Part shown: positions 34,316 through 44,156 of the stretch, piece by piece
Layout of the letters: every line of letters begins with the position of its first letter
How positions within the stretch are numbered: the stretch's first letter is position 1
Assembly: GCA_016934955.1 (NCBI GenBank)
Contig: JAFGRY010000003.1
Span: forward strand, 1 to 64,000
Source: a bacterium
GTDB lineage: Bacteria > Zhuqueibacterota > QNDG01 > JAGLOF01
DNA: 64,000 nucleotides
Direction of reading: 5' to 3'
Notes under the pieces: model-generated
Seen by the model: the letters and a program-made list of their open reading frames with translations, nothing else
The model's database searches: none
What the model was told of the DNA's origin: nothing
Program-made: the position numbers and the translations under genes

Positions 34316-36402
34316 CAATCTCTCTCCTTGTTGTTAGGTGCATCCGCCGGCAATCTGAGGATGAAAAGCGTCACATCATCATGCTGGGGTACATCCCCGA
34401 TGAATGCCTGCATATGGCCCCGAATGAGGCCGGAGGCATCAGCAGCCGGCAAATCGTCCATATCGAGCAGTATGTGTTTGAGACGATCTTCTCCAAACTC
34501 TTCTCCATCCCGGTTTCTCGCCTCGATCAGGCCGTCCGTCAAATAGACGATAGTATCACCTTCAACTAAAGACAGTTCCTGCTTCTTCAGTATACGGGTC
34601 ATAATATCATTGGTTGCAAGGCCCAATCCTATACCGGCCGGTTCCAGCCACTCTGCTTTGTCCCGCCTGACCAGTGCTACAGGCGGATGTCCGGCCCGCG
34701 CCAGGACGAGTTTCCGTTCCCGGTGATACAGCATGGAATATATCATTGTTACAAACGTATCTTTCTCAAAATGTGTCTTCACGAACCCGTTTATTTCAGT
34801 CAGTATCTCTACAGGGCAGGCATGATGACGGGCAAGCGCCTGAACGAGCCCTTTCATTTCCGCCATGTAAAAGGCTGCCGATGCCCCCTTGCCGCTTACA
34901 TCGCCAATTACAATATCGGTTCTCTCCGGACCGACCTGAATGATGTCGTAAAAATCCCCGCCGATTTCATTGGCGGTGATGCAGAACGCATCCAGCTCGA
35001 TGCCGGCAATGGCGGGCATCTTTTGAGGCAGCAGCCGCATCTGGGCATTATGGGCCAGTTTCAGCTCTTCCCGGTACACCTCCTGTTCGATGCTCACCTG
35101 GGCCAGGCGCGCATTTTCCAGGGCGACACCGACCTGGTCGGCAAAGGCTCTGAACAGCCCCCGGTTCTCCTCTGAAAAGCCGAACCGGTCATGATTCACG
35201 GCGTAGATATAGCCCCGGAGCGTTTCCTTGAACGTAAGCGGCGCGGCCAGCACCGAACCCGCCTTCACCATGCCGGCAGCCATGCGCCTGCACACCGTAT
35301 CACGGGGCACATTATTGATCAGCAGGGAAGGATTCGCCGCATCGATCAGTTCCCGCAGGTCCGCCTTCATATCGGCAGGGAGTTCCTCCATATACTGGCA
35401 TGAGAGTCCCGCGGACCAGGCGAGGCGGTACCCGGCTCCCGCCTTCAGCTCGATCCAGGTAACATCCGCGTTGACGATGTTCGCCGCAAGTACGCAGCTT
35501 GTCGACAGCAATTCACCCTTTTCGATGATCGACCCCAGTTCCGCGCCCAGATTCTGCAGATAGCGGATCTGCCGCATTCGCCTGTCCATAATGCCCGCTG
35601 AGGGCAGCTGCAGCAGGATTCCCGCGAGCCCCAAGCCGGAATAGATCATAAAAAAGGTATGAGTATCGCGAATAAATATACCCGCGGTAATGCTGAAACG
35701 AGTGACCGTGCCGGCCAGTGATCCTCCCGCGATTCCGGCAATAATGTTCACCGCTGTTCCGGCGAACAGGATGGCGATTTTCTGCCGGCGGTTGAGATAA
35801 TGAATCCATTTGCACCGGAACCCGTTGAGTACGGCGAGCAGTAAAAAGAGAACCGTGAGCACGCCGGTTGCATTGCTGAAATCGAATTCCCTGTCCCAGC
35901 CGAATCCGCCGGACTCCGGGCCGCTTTCCAGGGTGAAAAATGTCTGTACGATCCTCAGCACCATCACCACTGTCAGCAGGTAGAACATCCCCGAGGTCCT
36001 GCGGCTCTGGTCGACGAAAATAAGACCCTGTATGAAAATCAGCATTCTGACCGTTACATACACCGCCGCGGCAAAGACAAGATACCAGACAATACCCGGA
36101 GCGTCGCCCGCACCAGCTGCATCCCAGGTGCGTGTTCCCGAGTACTGTTCGAGCAGGACAAGAGCGATCAGGAGGAGGAGCACGTACAGCCCCAGTTGCC
36201 CGATCTTCTGCAGGAGCGTCCTGTCCGCACTCTGTTCAAGATGAACGAATCCCCAGTAGAGAAGCAGGATCGCCGCACCGGCCACTATTTCCGCGGCGGT
36301 GAATCTGCCGGTGAACACCCTGTTTTCAAACAGTGTGCCCAGTGCGGCCGCCAGAAGCAGCCCGCCTGCCGACACAATGATACATCCCCGTTTCATTCGC
36401 AT
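34315..36402 (-). CDS. membrane GAF-PP2C (RsbU-type) serine phosphatase
   Basis: A 695-residue protein with seven or eight N-terminal membrane helices (to about residue 270), a GAF domain (about 290-430), and a SpoIIE-type PP2C domain with GGDFYDI, IGDVSGKG, LTDGLIEA and HDDVTLFIL. It should sense a membrane or cytoplasmic cue and dephosphorylate the STAS protein encoded next. An ATG at 36396 is an alternative start with a better-spaced AGG. Confidence 0.9.
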   Translation of the reverse strand: MRMKRGCIIVSAGGLLLAAALGTLFENRVFTGRFTAAEIVAGAAILLLYWGFVHLEQSADRTLLQKIGQLGLYVLLLLIALVLLEQYSGTRTWDAAGAGDAPGIVWYLVFAAAVYVTVRMLIFIQGLIFVDQSRRTSGMFYLLTVVMVLRIVQTFFTLESGPESGGFGWDREFDFSNATGVLTVLFLLLAVLNGFRCKWIHYLNRRQKIAILFAGTAVNIIAGIAGGSLAGTVTRFSITAGIFIRDTHTFFMIYSGLGLAGILLQLPSAGIMDRRMRQIRYLQNLGAELGSIIEKGELLSTSCVLAANIVNADVTWIELKAGAGYRLAWSAGLSCQYMEELPADMKADLRELIDAANPSLLINNVPRDTVCRRMAAGMVKAGSVLAAPLTFKETLRGYIYAVNHDRFGFSEENRGLFRAFADQVGVALENARLAQVSIEQEVYREELKLAHNAQMRLLPQKMPAIAGIELDAFCITANEIGGDFYDIIQVGPERTDIVIGDVSGKGASAAFYMAEMKGLVQALARHHACPVEILTEINGFVKTHFEKDTFVTMIYSMLYHRERKLVLARAGHPPVALVRRDKAEWLEPAGIGLGLATNDIMTRILKKQELSLVEGDTIVYLTDGLIEARNRDGEEFGEDRLKHILLDMDDLPAADASGLIRGHMQAFIGDVPQHDDVTLFILRLPADAPNNKERD

Positions 36403-36410
36403 CCTGTTTA

Positions 36411-38849
36411 CTACCGTATCTTGACCAGAACAGCCGTAATGTCATCATGCTGATTTGTACCGGCCGTGAAATTATCGACACTCTGTTCAATTCTGCTCAG
36501 CATTTTTTGGGCCGAAAGGCGGTGGTAGGTCTCGACGATATGCATGAGCCGTTCTTCTCCGAATTCTTTACGCGAGGTGTCCTTTGCCTCATTTATCCCG
36601 TCAGTGTAAAAGAGAAACAGATCATTGGGATGATAGGGTACGGTCCGCTCCTCGATCGTCTTCGCAAACAGGCGGCCCGAATCGAGTCCCAGGGCTATCC
36701 CCGGCACATCCACCTCTTCAGCAAGTCCGGTCTCCGCCCGGAAGAGAATCATGGGATTATGTCCCGCCCGGGCAAAGGTGAGGGTCCCGGTGTCGAAATT
36801 GAAGACACCGATGATCATGCTGATAAATTTGCCTCGTTCGGCATTGGCATAAAAGAGTTTATTCATATTGATCAGGATATCCCGCGGTGAGGTATGAATT
36901 TCAGTCTGGGACTTGAAAAATCCCTTGGTGAGCGTCATATAGAAAGCGGCCGATATCCCTTTTCCCGACACATCGCCGATCACAACTCCGAGACGATCCG
37001 GACCGAGAATAAAATCAAAATAGTCACCGCCGACTTCCTTTGCCGGGCGGCAGATACTGGCTATATCAAGCTGCGGTATCTCCGGGTTCTTTCGCGGCAG
37101 AAACGTCTCCTGCACATGTCTGGCAATATCGAGTTCCCGCTGAATCCGTTCCCGTTCGTACACCCGCTGCATATAGTCCGGCACGTATCCGGCGATCTCT
37201 TCGGTGGAGGTGTCGCTCTGAAACGCTCTCAGAGCATACATCAGCCCCCCGACAAATACCGCCAGGAGCACTGCACCATACAGCCAGAACCCGGCCCCGC
37301 CCATACAGAGCATCGATCCGTAATAAAGCAGGGGCAGCGCGCAGAGCGCGGTGAAGACCGTGAGAAAATCATACCGGATAAAAAAGAGAGTAACGAGCAA
37401 TCCGAGAATCGCGTTGACGGCCATCGACTCCCAGACCGGCAGCACTCTCGGCAGGCCGAAACTCACCGAAGTAAATAACAGCAGAGCGGGAAGCAGCACC
37501 CAGACAGTCTGCTTGAACCAGCGCCGAAGCAGCGTCACCATAAATAAAAAGAACACCGAAATAAAGACCGCCCTGAACAGCAGCTCACCCAGAATAAACA
37601 GCCTGAACGGTGACGGAAACAGCAGTCGGCTGCTCATCAGTGAAAGAGGATAATAGGCGTCGCTGAACATGACCGCCGCTTTGCCCAGTACGGACACAAT
37701 ACCGAGACCGATACAGGCAAGGGCAATGCCCCGTATAATCGCCAGACCGGTGCCGGGGAACAGAATGCGCCGTTTCATGGCATCGACGGTGAACAATTTT
37801 TCCGGCCACTCCTCGCGCACGAGGGAATCGCTTACACAGTAGAGCCCCCAGACGGCGCCGGTAAAAATCAACGCGATCACACTGTCGGCGATGAGCCGGT
37901 TCACCGTGAGACCGCCGCTCATGAATTCTCCGTAAATGAGCCACGAGATCGTGCCTGCCATGGCCAGCAGCGCCGGCAGCAGTCCGCTCTTCAGATCGAG
38001 CTGATCAGCGCGGAGCCGCCTGATAAAATAGACGATCATGAGAATGATGAGAATAAAAGCACTGAGCACCAGAAGGAAGGCGCCCATGTTGTCATCGCCG
38101 CTTCCAGTGTACTGTTTGGGAATCGGATACCGCTTCTCGAATTTGAGCACTTTGCCCCTGCGGACATCCACCGTCAGATCGACCACCTGTCCGGCCGCGG
38201 TTGTTTCCCGCCTCCATGTGTACCGCCGCACCTGAAGCGGACCGCGTCCCCGTTCTTCACTGCGGTCGAACTGCCACTTGCTGCCGTCGCCTCTGAACAC
38301 CCGCTGGGCCAGCAGAAGCGCAACGGAAAAATCATCCGCCTCGTTCTCGGAAGAGCCGGGCCTGACCATAAACGCCGGCACCTGAAATTTCAACGGCTCA
38401 CCGTTCCAGTCGAGAAGCAGTTCCGCCGCCGAGTTTTCACCTGCAGGGGCCAGCGTCTGCAGTACCGTATCTCCCCTGGCAATGTCAAGCCTCCAGCGTA
38501 TCCTCCAGAACAAGACGGGTATCGTGTCACGGGCAAGGGCTATGGCCCGCGCAGAACCGAATTCAGTATAGAGATGCCGCTGCTGCAGCTCGTCATGGTC
38601 CAGCTGAATCGCGGGCACGATATCATTGAAATTATATCCCATCTCCTCGAGAACGGCCTGTGCCTTCAACAGAATCGTCTCCTTGTCGGCACCCCGCTGA
38701 AACATATTCTCGGGGAAAAGGCCTCTGCCGATGGAGAAAAAAAGTGCCAGCGCTGTTACGGTCAGTACCAGAACCGCCAGATCACTTCTGCTCAATTTTT
38801 TCTGAGGAGTCACCGTTATCGAATCCTGTTTTCTAAGATGGGGCCGCAC
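36411..38849 (-). CDS. membrane PP2C (SpoIIE-type) serine phosphatase with large extracytoplasmic domain
   Basis: An 812-residue protein. One membrane helix (about 24-42) is followed by a roughly 220-residue extracytoplasmic domain, then seven or more helices (about 255-545), and a C-terminal PP2C domain with GGDYFDF, IGDVSGKG, YTDGINEA and HDDITAVLV. The central membrane region resembles CPBP-like proteins but lacks an obvious active site I can name. The GTG at 38849 has no strong ribosome site, so the start may differ. It begins the cluster that ends with the GAF-PP2C gene. Confidence 0.85.
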   Translation of the reverse strand: MRPHLRKQDSITVTPQKKLSRSDLAVLVLTVTALALFFSIGRGLFPENMFQRGADKETILLKAQAVLEEMGYNFNDIVPAIQLDHDELQQRHLYTEFGSARAIALARDTIPVLFWRIRWRLDIARGDTVLQTLAPAGENSAAELLLDWNGEPLKFQVPAFMVRPGSSENEADDFSVALLLAQRVFRGDGSKWQFDRSEERGRGPLQVRRYTWRRETTAAGQVVDLTVDVRRGKVLKFEKRYPIPKQYTGSGDDNMGAFLLVLSAFILIILMIVYFIRRLRADQLDLKSGLLPALLAMAGTISWLIYGEFMSGGLTVNRLIADSVIALIFTGAVWGLYCVSDSLVREEWPEKLFTVDAMKRRILFPGTGLAIIRGIALACIGLGIVSVLGKAAVMFSDAYYPLSLMSSRLLFPSPFRLFILGELLFRAVFISVFFLFMVTLLRRWFKQTVWVLLPALLLFTSVSFGLPRVLPVWESMAVNAILGLLVTLFFIRYDFLTVFTALCALPLLYYGSMLCMGGAGFWLYGAVLLAVFVGGLMYALRAFQSDTSTEEIAGYVPDYMQRVYERERIQRELDIARHVQETFLPRKNPEIPQLDIASICRPAKEVGGDYFDFILGPDRLGVVIGDVSGKGISAAFYMTLTKGFFKSQTEIHTSPRDILINMNKLFYANAERGKFISMIIGVFNFDTGTLTFARAGHNPMILFRAETGLAEEVDVPGIALGLDSGRLFAKTIEERTVPYHPNDLFLFYTDGINEAKDTSRKEFGEERLMHIVETYHRLSAQKMLSRIEQSVDNFTAGTNQHDDITAVLVKIR

Positions 38850-38893
38850 ACGCTGCTCAGCAGGGTATACGCGCCGCCACTTTCATAGTTGCA

Positions 38894-40579
38894 TTAATTG
38901 ATAATCAAGTCATTGCCCTCGTTCGGCCAGCGGGACCGTATCTTCACCGTATCGGGATGGACGAAGAATCGCTCCGCCGGTGTCCAGGGCAGCACAGATC
39001 CATAGCTGTATGAACCGTTCCCGTCCTGATCACGGAACCCCTCTATGATATAGAGACCTGGCAGCAGGTGCTCGAAGCGGTACGGACCCGGACCTGGAAT
39101 CATCAGCTTGTACTCCCGGACCGCGGCGGAGAGCTGGGTCGCCCTGAGGAAAATCGCACCCGCAGCTCCTGAATCGGCATCGGTCAACACACCCGACATA
39201 GAGGAAAACGTATCCGGATTCGCCACCGTCCAGGTGATGGTGGAATCGGCGGCCGGATTCCCCTGCCGGTCACGCACCAGATCCCCCGTTATTGAGCATA
39301 CAAGCCTCATTCCTCCCGGCAGCGGAGCTGCGGGAAGAAACCCGATTTCCATCGGATGAGGCATCCAGACGCTTCCTGCCGGCGGCGCACCCGCTGTATC
39401 GGAAAACAGGGGTCCCTTTCTGAACAGGGCGCTGTCTACAGCTTCGGAGAACAGGATGCGCACTGCTTCCCCGGGATCGGCCAGCAGAGATCCGGGAGCC
39501 GGGGTAATCCGGGTGATCCGCGGTCCCGTGGTGTCCGGCGCTGCTGATCCCGAAAACCGCACCACCGTGAGAGAATCAGCGATCATATTTCCGTTTTTAT
39601 CCTGAATGCCGGGAAGGAGAAGCGCATACTCCTGATCACGCAGCGGTGATTCCACCGGTATATGGAGCGTCCGTTCATCCAGCAGATCCACCCAGTAATC
39701 GCGCAGTACCAGACTGCCGATATCTCCGGCGGCGGTGATCCGTAATGAATCCCTCGGAATCCCGCCGGCCAGAGAAATCGCTTCGTTGAAGATCACCCGC
39801 AGGCAGCCGGCATCCACGGCCTCCGCTTTCACCGGGACCGGCCCGGCGGTATCGGCTGTCGTGAGCCTGAAAAGGAAAAGGGATTCAGCCGGGGTTGAAT
39901 CGGGCAGTACTACCGCGTCTTTTGTCGTCAGTCCTATCTGATCTTCGACGGGCTGATAGAGACGATCGGCGGCCCGGTCTTTTACCGCGAAGAGCCGGTA
40001 GGTGCCGGGCGCGAGATACGAAAGTGTAAAATCTCCGTTTCGGCCGCATTGAACGGAATAATCGGGCTCCTGCCGGGACGGATCGGGCGAGTGAAGACTG
40101 TCACAGCGATATGCCCAGATGTTGATTCCCGTTGCATCCTTTTCGCCCCAGACCCGGCCGCCGAGACTGCCCTCGTCCAGCCGGGGACCGGTGGAAAAGG
40201 CGAGGGAATAGGACCGTTCCATGGGATTGCCGCGATAGTCCTTGATGCCCGTGCCGAGAGTGATCACGCAGGTGGCATTGTCGGCAAGCGGTTTTCGGAA
40301 CCGGATTGTCAGCAGCCTTCCCCGCAACCGGATGGCAGCGTTCTCTTCAGGGAACGGGGTAATGAACACCGATTGGCTGAGAGCACCCGGCTGCACGGCT
40401 TCCGAAAACTCAATTTCCACGGCCTGATCAGGAGACACATTCACCGCCCGCTGTTCGGGATATGTGCGTATGACGGAGGGCGCTGTTTTATCAACCGGCC
40501 CGCCCGGCGGGGGCCCCTTCTGGGCGCACCCGCTCAGGAGCAGCAGAGAGAAAACCGATATGTAAATCTTTCGTGTCAA
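38894..40579 (-). CDS. Ig-like (SbsA-type) domain lipoprotein
   Basis: A 561-residue lipoprotein with lipobox C18 (LLLLSGC) followed by AQKGPPPGGPVDKTAP, a start typical of FCB-group Ig-like lipoproteins. Two or three bacterial Ig-like domains (VIRTYPEQRAVNVSP near residue 38; ITRITPAPGSLLADPGEAVR near 355) flank carboxypeptidase-regulatory-like folds (NGDFTLSYLAPGTYRLFAV and PYRFEHLLPGLYIIEGFRD). It is probably outer-membrane or periplasmic. I chose a TTG at 40579 with GGAGAG upstream, because the signal peptide begins there. Confidence 0.75.
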   Translation of the reverse strand: MTRKIYISVFSLLLLSGCAQKGPPPGGPVDKTAPSVIRTYPEQRAVNVSPDQAVEIEFSEAVQPGALSQSVFITPFPEENAAIRLRGRLLTIRFRKPLADNATCVITLGTGIKDYRGNPMERSYSLAFSTGPRLDEGSLGGRVWGEKDATGINIWAYRCDSLHSPDPSRQEPDYSVQCGRNGDFTLSYLAPGTYRLFAVKDRAADRLYQPVEDQIGLTTKDAVVLPDSTPAESLFLFRLTTADTAGPVPVKAEAVDAGCLRVIFNEAISLAGGIPRDSLRITAAGDIGSLVLRDYWVDLLDERTLHIPVESPLRDQEYALLLPGIQDKNGNMIADSLTVVRFSGSAAPDTTGPRITRITPAPGSLLADPGEAVRILFSEAVDSALFRKGPLFSDTAGAPPAGSVWMPHPMEIGFLPAAPLPGGMRLVCSITGDLVRDRQGNPAADSTITWTVANPDTFSSMSGVLTDADSGAAGAIFLRATQLSAAVREYKLMIPGPGPYRFEHLLPGLYIIEGFRDQDGNGSYSYGSVLPWTPAERFFVHPDTVKIRSRWPNEGNDLIIN

Positions 40580-40742
40580 ACAGCCGCTCTCCAAATCAGG
40601 ATAATAATTATAAAATGTAGCAACTATCGGATAAAAAAGCAATGCTTTCCTGAAAAAAGCCCTGTTGCGGCGCCCCCCCTGCGGCTGCGCAGGAGGAGGA
40701 ATCCGCACCCACGGTATCTTGGGGCGGACCCCGGAAAAAATT

Positions 40743-40770
40743 TTGAGAAGCGAGAAATATTTACTACATT
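40743..40770 (+). promoter_or_regulatory. candidate promoter of the SurA-like lipoprotein gene
   Basis: TTGAGA at 40743-40748 and TACATT at 40765-40770 with a 16-bp spacer, 36 bp ahead of the ATG at 40807. The region 40580-40742 between divergent genes shows nothing else clear. Confidence 0.5.
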
Positions 40771-40806
40771 ATGACCACTGTTATCCATGCAGCTGAGAGA
40801 GGAAAA

Positions 40807-41490
40807 ATGAAACGTCATGGTACACTCCTGCTTCTTGTGCCGTTCATTCTGGCAATGACGGCATGCTCCCGCAACGACACGCCGGACAGCGGCCTCACCG
40901 CGCGGACACAGGAGCGAACTGAATCCCCGCTGTCCGAGACACCGTCGGTCCTTGTCCCCGGATCGCCGGCCGACGCGCTGAAAAAGAGACTGGCCGAAAA
41001 GGTGGAGGAGCTGAGCCGGCCCGCCGACACGGTGCTGCTGAACACGACAGCGTGCACCATTACGATAGCGGAATTGATGAACAACCTTTCCGCGAGCCTG
41101 GGAACCCGTTCCTCGCGGCTGGCCGGGAGCCCTCCGGATCAGATCAGGAAAAATCTCGCCCTGCATGCGGAACGAATGGCTGTCCAGAAAATACTTCTGG
41201 CCAGGGCCCTGCAGGCCGGATACAGGGCTGCCGCCGTTCAGGTCGACAGCGCCCTGGAAGGTATCTCCCGGCGGTACGGCGGTGTTGATGCCTACAGAAC
41301 CCAGCTCTCGGAGTATGACATATCGTTTGATTTCGTCAGGAATGACACGAAAAAAACCGTTATCATCAACTCCTATCTGCGAAACGTGCTAAACGGTGAT
41401 TTCACTTCGGATGAGCGTCACTCTCAGCGTATCGCAGCCTTTGTTGAAGATCTGAAGCGGGAAACGAACTTCACTTTTGTCGGCTGGTAG
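40807..41490 (+). CDS. SurA N-terminal-like chaperone lipoprotein
   Basis: A 227-residue lipoprotein with lipobox C20 (ILAMTAC). A low-complexity linker leads to a helical region, AERMAVQKILLARALQAGYR and YRTQLSEYDISFDFVRNDTK, that resembles the N-terminal chaperone module of SurA/PrsA proteins. There is no parvulin PPIase domain. GAGAGG precedes the start. The DmpA-like gene follows 16 bp later. Confidence 0.72.
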   Translation: MKRHGTLLLLVPFILAMTACSRNDTPDSGLTARTQERTESPLSETPSVLVPGSPADALKKRLAEKVEELSRPADTVLLNTTACTITIAELMNNLSASLGTRSSRLAGSPPDQIRKNLALHAERMAVQKILLARALQAGYRAAAVQVDSALEGISRRYGGVDAYRTQLSEYDISFDFVRNDTKKTVIINSYLRNVLNGDFTSDERHSQRIAAFVEDLKRETNFTFVGW

Positions 41491-41506
41491 CCGAAGGAGG
41501 CATCCC

Positions 41507-42637
41507 GTGATTTTTCAGAAAATCGCTGCCGTTGTCATCCTGACCGTTGTCTGCGGCGCCGCGGCCGCGGCCCAGACGCCGAAGCGTATCCGGGAGCACG
41601 GCATCAGGATCGGCGAAATGCAGCCTGGAACCCTGAACGCGATTACCGATGTCGCGGGTGTGCTCGTCGGACACACAACCGTCATTGAGGGCAGTGATAC
41701 AAGAACCGGTGTTACCGCCGTTCTGCCCCATGCCGGCAATCTGTTCATGAACAAGGTTCCCGCGGCCGTGTATACGGCCAACGGATTCGGCAAACTCACC
41801 GGTGTCACACAGATCGAGGAGCTGGGGGAAATCGAAACACCGGTGATATTGACCAACACCCTTTCAGTGCCCGCCGCAGCGGACGCGGTGCTCGATTATA
41901 CCCTCGCCAACCCCGAAAATGCCGGGATTCGGTCCATCAATCCCGTTGTGGGCGAAACGAACGACGGCTGGCTCAATGACATACGGGGCCGGCACATCAG
42001 CAAAGAAGATGTCATCGACGCCATAAAAAACGCTTCCGGAGGACCGGTGCAGGAAGGGTCGGTGGGTGCGGGCACAGGTACCGTCTGTTTCGGATACAAA
42101 GGGGGGATCGGCACCGCCTCCCGGATGCTTCCCGCGTCATCCGGAGGCTACACCGTGGGCGTGCTGGTGCAGACCAATTACGGCGGGTCACTGCGGATCA
42201 ACGGTGTACCGGTGGCCCGGCAGCTGGCCGGGGAAGAGGGGACCGAAGCCAAAGACGGCTCCTGCATGATCATTGTCGCTACCGATGCACCCCTGGACAC
42301 CCGCAATCTCAAGCGGCTGGCGAAGCGGGCTGTATTCGGCCTGGCCCGCACCGGCGGCACCTGCAGCAACGGCAGCGGTGAATATGTAATCGCCTTCACG
42401 ACCGCAGCATCGCTGAGCATCCCCTTCCAGAGCCGTTCCCCTTTGCAGACCGGCGCAACCCTGCGCAACGACCGGATGACACCGCTTTTCAGCGCCGTCA
42501 TCGAAGCGACCGAAGAGGCGATTCTCAACTCCCTGTTCACCGCGATTTCCGTCACCGGCTACCAGGGGCACACCGTTTCCCCGCTTCCGGTGCAACAAGT
42601 GCTGGCTGTCCTGCGCCGGCATCGTATGGCGGAGTAA
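41507..42637 (+). CDS. secreted DmpA/P1-family aminopeptidase
   Basis: A 376-residue protein with a signal peptide ending at AAAAAQ. The self-processing nucleophile motif KDGSCMIIVATDAPL has S252 after G251, as in the L-aminopeptidase D-esterase DmpA (Ntn-like fold), which cleaves itself into alpha and beta chains. GHTTVIEGSDTRTGVTAVLP and VGETNDGWLNDIRG are family-typical. The GTG start at 41507 has a strong GAAGGAGG. Likely periplasmic. Confidence 0.92.
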   Translation: MIFQKIAAVVILTVVCGAAAAAQTPKRIREHGIRIGEMQPGTLNAITDVAGVLVGHTTVIEGSDTRTGVTAVLPHAGNLFMNKVPAAVYTANGFGKLTGVTQIEELGEIETPVILTNTLSVPAAADAVLDYTLANPENAGIRSINPVVGETNDGWLNDIRGRHISKEDVIDAIKNASGGPVQEGSVGAGTGTVCFGYKGGIGTASRMLPASSGGYTVGVLVQTNYGGSLRINGVPVARQLAGEEGTEAKDGSCMIIVATDAPLDTRNLKRLAKRAVFGLARTGGTCSNGSGEYVIAFTTAASLSIPFQSRSPLQTGATLRNDRMTPLFSAVIEATEEAILNSLFTAISVTGYQGHTVSPLPVQQVLAVLRRHRMAE

Positions 42638-42663
42638 CCCCTCCCTGAACCGGTGGCCGGCAG

Positions 42664-42704
42664 AAAAAAACGGGAAGCCCCCCCGTTACAGGGCGACTTC
42701 CCGT
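42664..42704 (-). terminator. Rho-independent terminator of the repeat-containing secreted protein gene
   Basis: On the minus strand CGGGAAG pairs with CTTCCCG (with an inner GGG/CCC) and is followed by seven T. It sits between converging genes and can serve the leftward one. Confidence 0.75.
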
Positions 42705-42726
42705 GACTGCCTTTCCGGTACCGGAC

Positions 42727-43965
42727 CTATTTAAACCGTATTCCTTCAATGGAATCCCAGGGGAGATACATCCGCGTATCGTCCCCGCTCAGCACCAGTA
42801 CCCCGTCATGTTTGTCCGTCACATCCTGACTCTCGCCCAGCAGCAGCTCGAGTCCGTTTCGCAGGATCACCAGTGAATAGCTGTAGCTTTTCGGGCGAAT
42901 CTCCGCTATATGCCGAAAGGGGATCTGATACACCAAGCCACCGTCCTCGCCGTCAAGCATCTCTATATCCATATATTCATCGAGATCGTACACCAGCCGC
43001 CCTTCGTACGACACACCATCTTTCGTGGTTACCACACCGGCAAGGCGGGCCGGGTCCCTGAAATCTTCATACCGGCATGCGGTAGCACCCGCATCATGAT
43101 CGAACCGCACGCTTCGGAACAGGTACCAGGGGATGTCCACCCTTCCCATGCCGGGGACGGTCACGATAATCCCCCGGTTATCGTCATTGACATCGTTGCT
43201 GTCGGTCAGATAGAGTTCGCGGCCGCTCGTGACGGTCACCATACACCCGTTCGCCTGTTTCTCGATGGATCGGATCTTGGTGAAGGGGATGGAAATGGCA
43301 CCGTCTTCCGTGTGACCGTCCAGGTTGTCTTCGGAAAGGCGCTCGTCATGATCCCATTGAACGAAGCCCGTGAACTCTTCTCTTTTTGTCTCCACCGTGC
43401 CGAAAAGCGGCGATCCGAATTTCATCTCCAGCCTGGCGGGCGTCGGCATGAACTCGATTCTGTCGATCCGTCCCCATTTGATCTCCAGTTCTCCCAGCTC
43501 GCGGTCGAGAATGCGAATGGGCGAGCCGATATCATTGGATCCGCCGGACAGTTCGAAAATCTCGCCGTTTTTCAGCTCCAGCTCCACGAGATCCCGACCC
43601 CGCAGTTCCAGGGAAGCGATGTCACCGAACTGACAGGCGAAGGTATGGGTGTGCGCGACCGCACCCGTGCGGATGGTAAGCCCCAGGATCGAAATAGAAC
43701 GCCCGGACCTGTTCAGTTTCTCTCTCTGGACATCCGACAGATCCCGGATAAACTCATTCTCGTACTTTTCCGAATTGAAATAATCGGACCAGTAGAGTTC
43801 CTCGTCGTTCCAGCGTATGGCGCCGACATACACATTATCACTGATGGTGGTCACTCTGCCGTAGATGAAGCATTGATCTGACTGGGCGGCCGCCTGGTCG
43901 GCGGCGCTGACGCACACGGCCAGACCCGCCGCAATCCTGAATAACAATATACATCCCCGATTCAT
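42727..43965 (-). CDS. secreted protein with three internal repeats
   Basis: A 412-residue exported protein, signal peptide ending near DQAAAQ. Three related segments begin at about residues 35 (YGRVTTISDNVYVGAIRWND), 188 (FGTVETKREEFTGFVQWDHD) and 310 (AGVVTTKDGVSYEGRLVYDL), each pairing a G-x-V-x-T stretch with G-x-(I/V/L)-x-W/Y-D-x-DE and, later, an IPF...I.SI/I.EI strand. It is predicted to be beta-rich. I do not recognise a named family. GGAGG precedes the start, and a clear terminator follows. Confidence 0.7.
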   Translation of the reverse strand: MNRGCILLFRIAAGLAVCVSAADQAAAQSDQCFIYGRVTTISDNVYVGAIRWNDEELYWSDYFNSEKYENEFIRDLSDVQREKLNRSGRSISILGLTIRTGAVAHTHTFACQFGDIASLELRGRDLVELELKNGEIFELSGGSNDIGSPIRILDRELGELEIKWGRIDRIEFMPTPARLEMKFGSPLFGTVETKREEFTGFVQWDHDERLSEDNLDGHTEDGAISIPFTKIRSIEKQANGCMVTVTSGRELYLTDSNDVNDDNRGIIVTVPGMGRVDIPWYLFRSVRFDHDAGATACRYEDFRDPARLAGVVTTKDGVSYEGRLVYDLDEYMDIEMLDGEDGGLVYQIPFRHIAEIRPKSYSYSLVILRNGLELLLGESQDVTDKHDGVLVLSGDDTRMYLPWDSIEGIRFK

Positions 43966-44106
43966 ACATCCTCCGTCTCTCCGCATGGATTCCGGACACA
44001 CGCCGGATGCATCACTATACGGGTAACGCACCGAAAAGTTACATGCATACCCTGCGGGAAGAGCGGAAAGGGGGCGAGCAGGGAAAGAGAGCGGTCGGCA
44101 GGCATC

Positions 44107-44140
44107 CCCTCCCCGGCGCCGTCGAAGGCCGGGGAGGGGA
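44107..44140. other. strong hairpin downstream of the ABC-2 permease gene
   Basis: A perfect 12-bp stem (CCCCTCCCCGGC and GCCGGGGAGGGG) with a 10-nt loop, 17 bp past the leftward permease stop. There is no T run, so it is a stable RNA end and not a classic terminator. Confidence 0.6.
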
Positions 44141-44156
44141 GAATAGCGGAGCGGTG

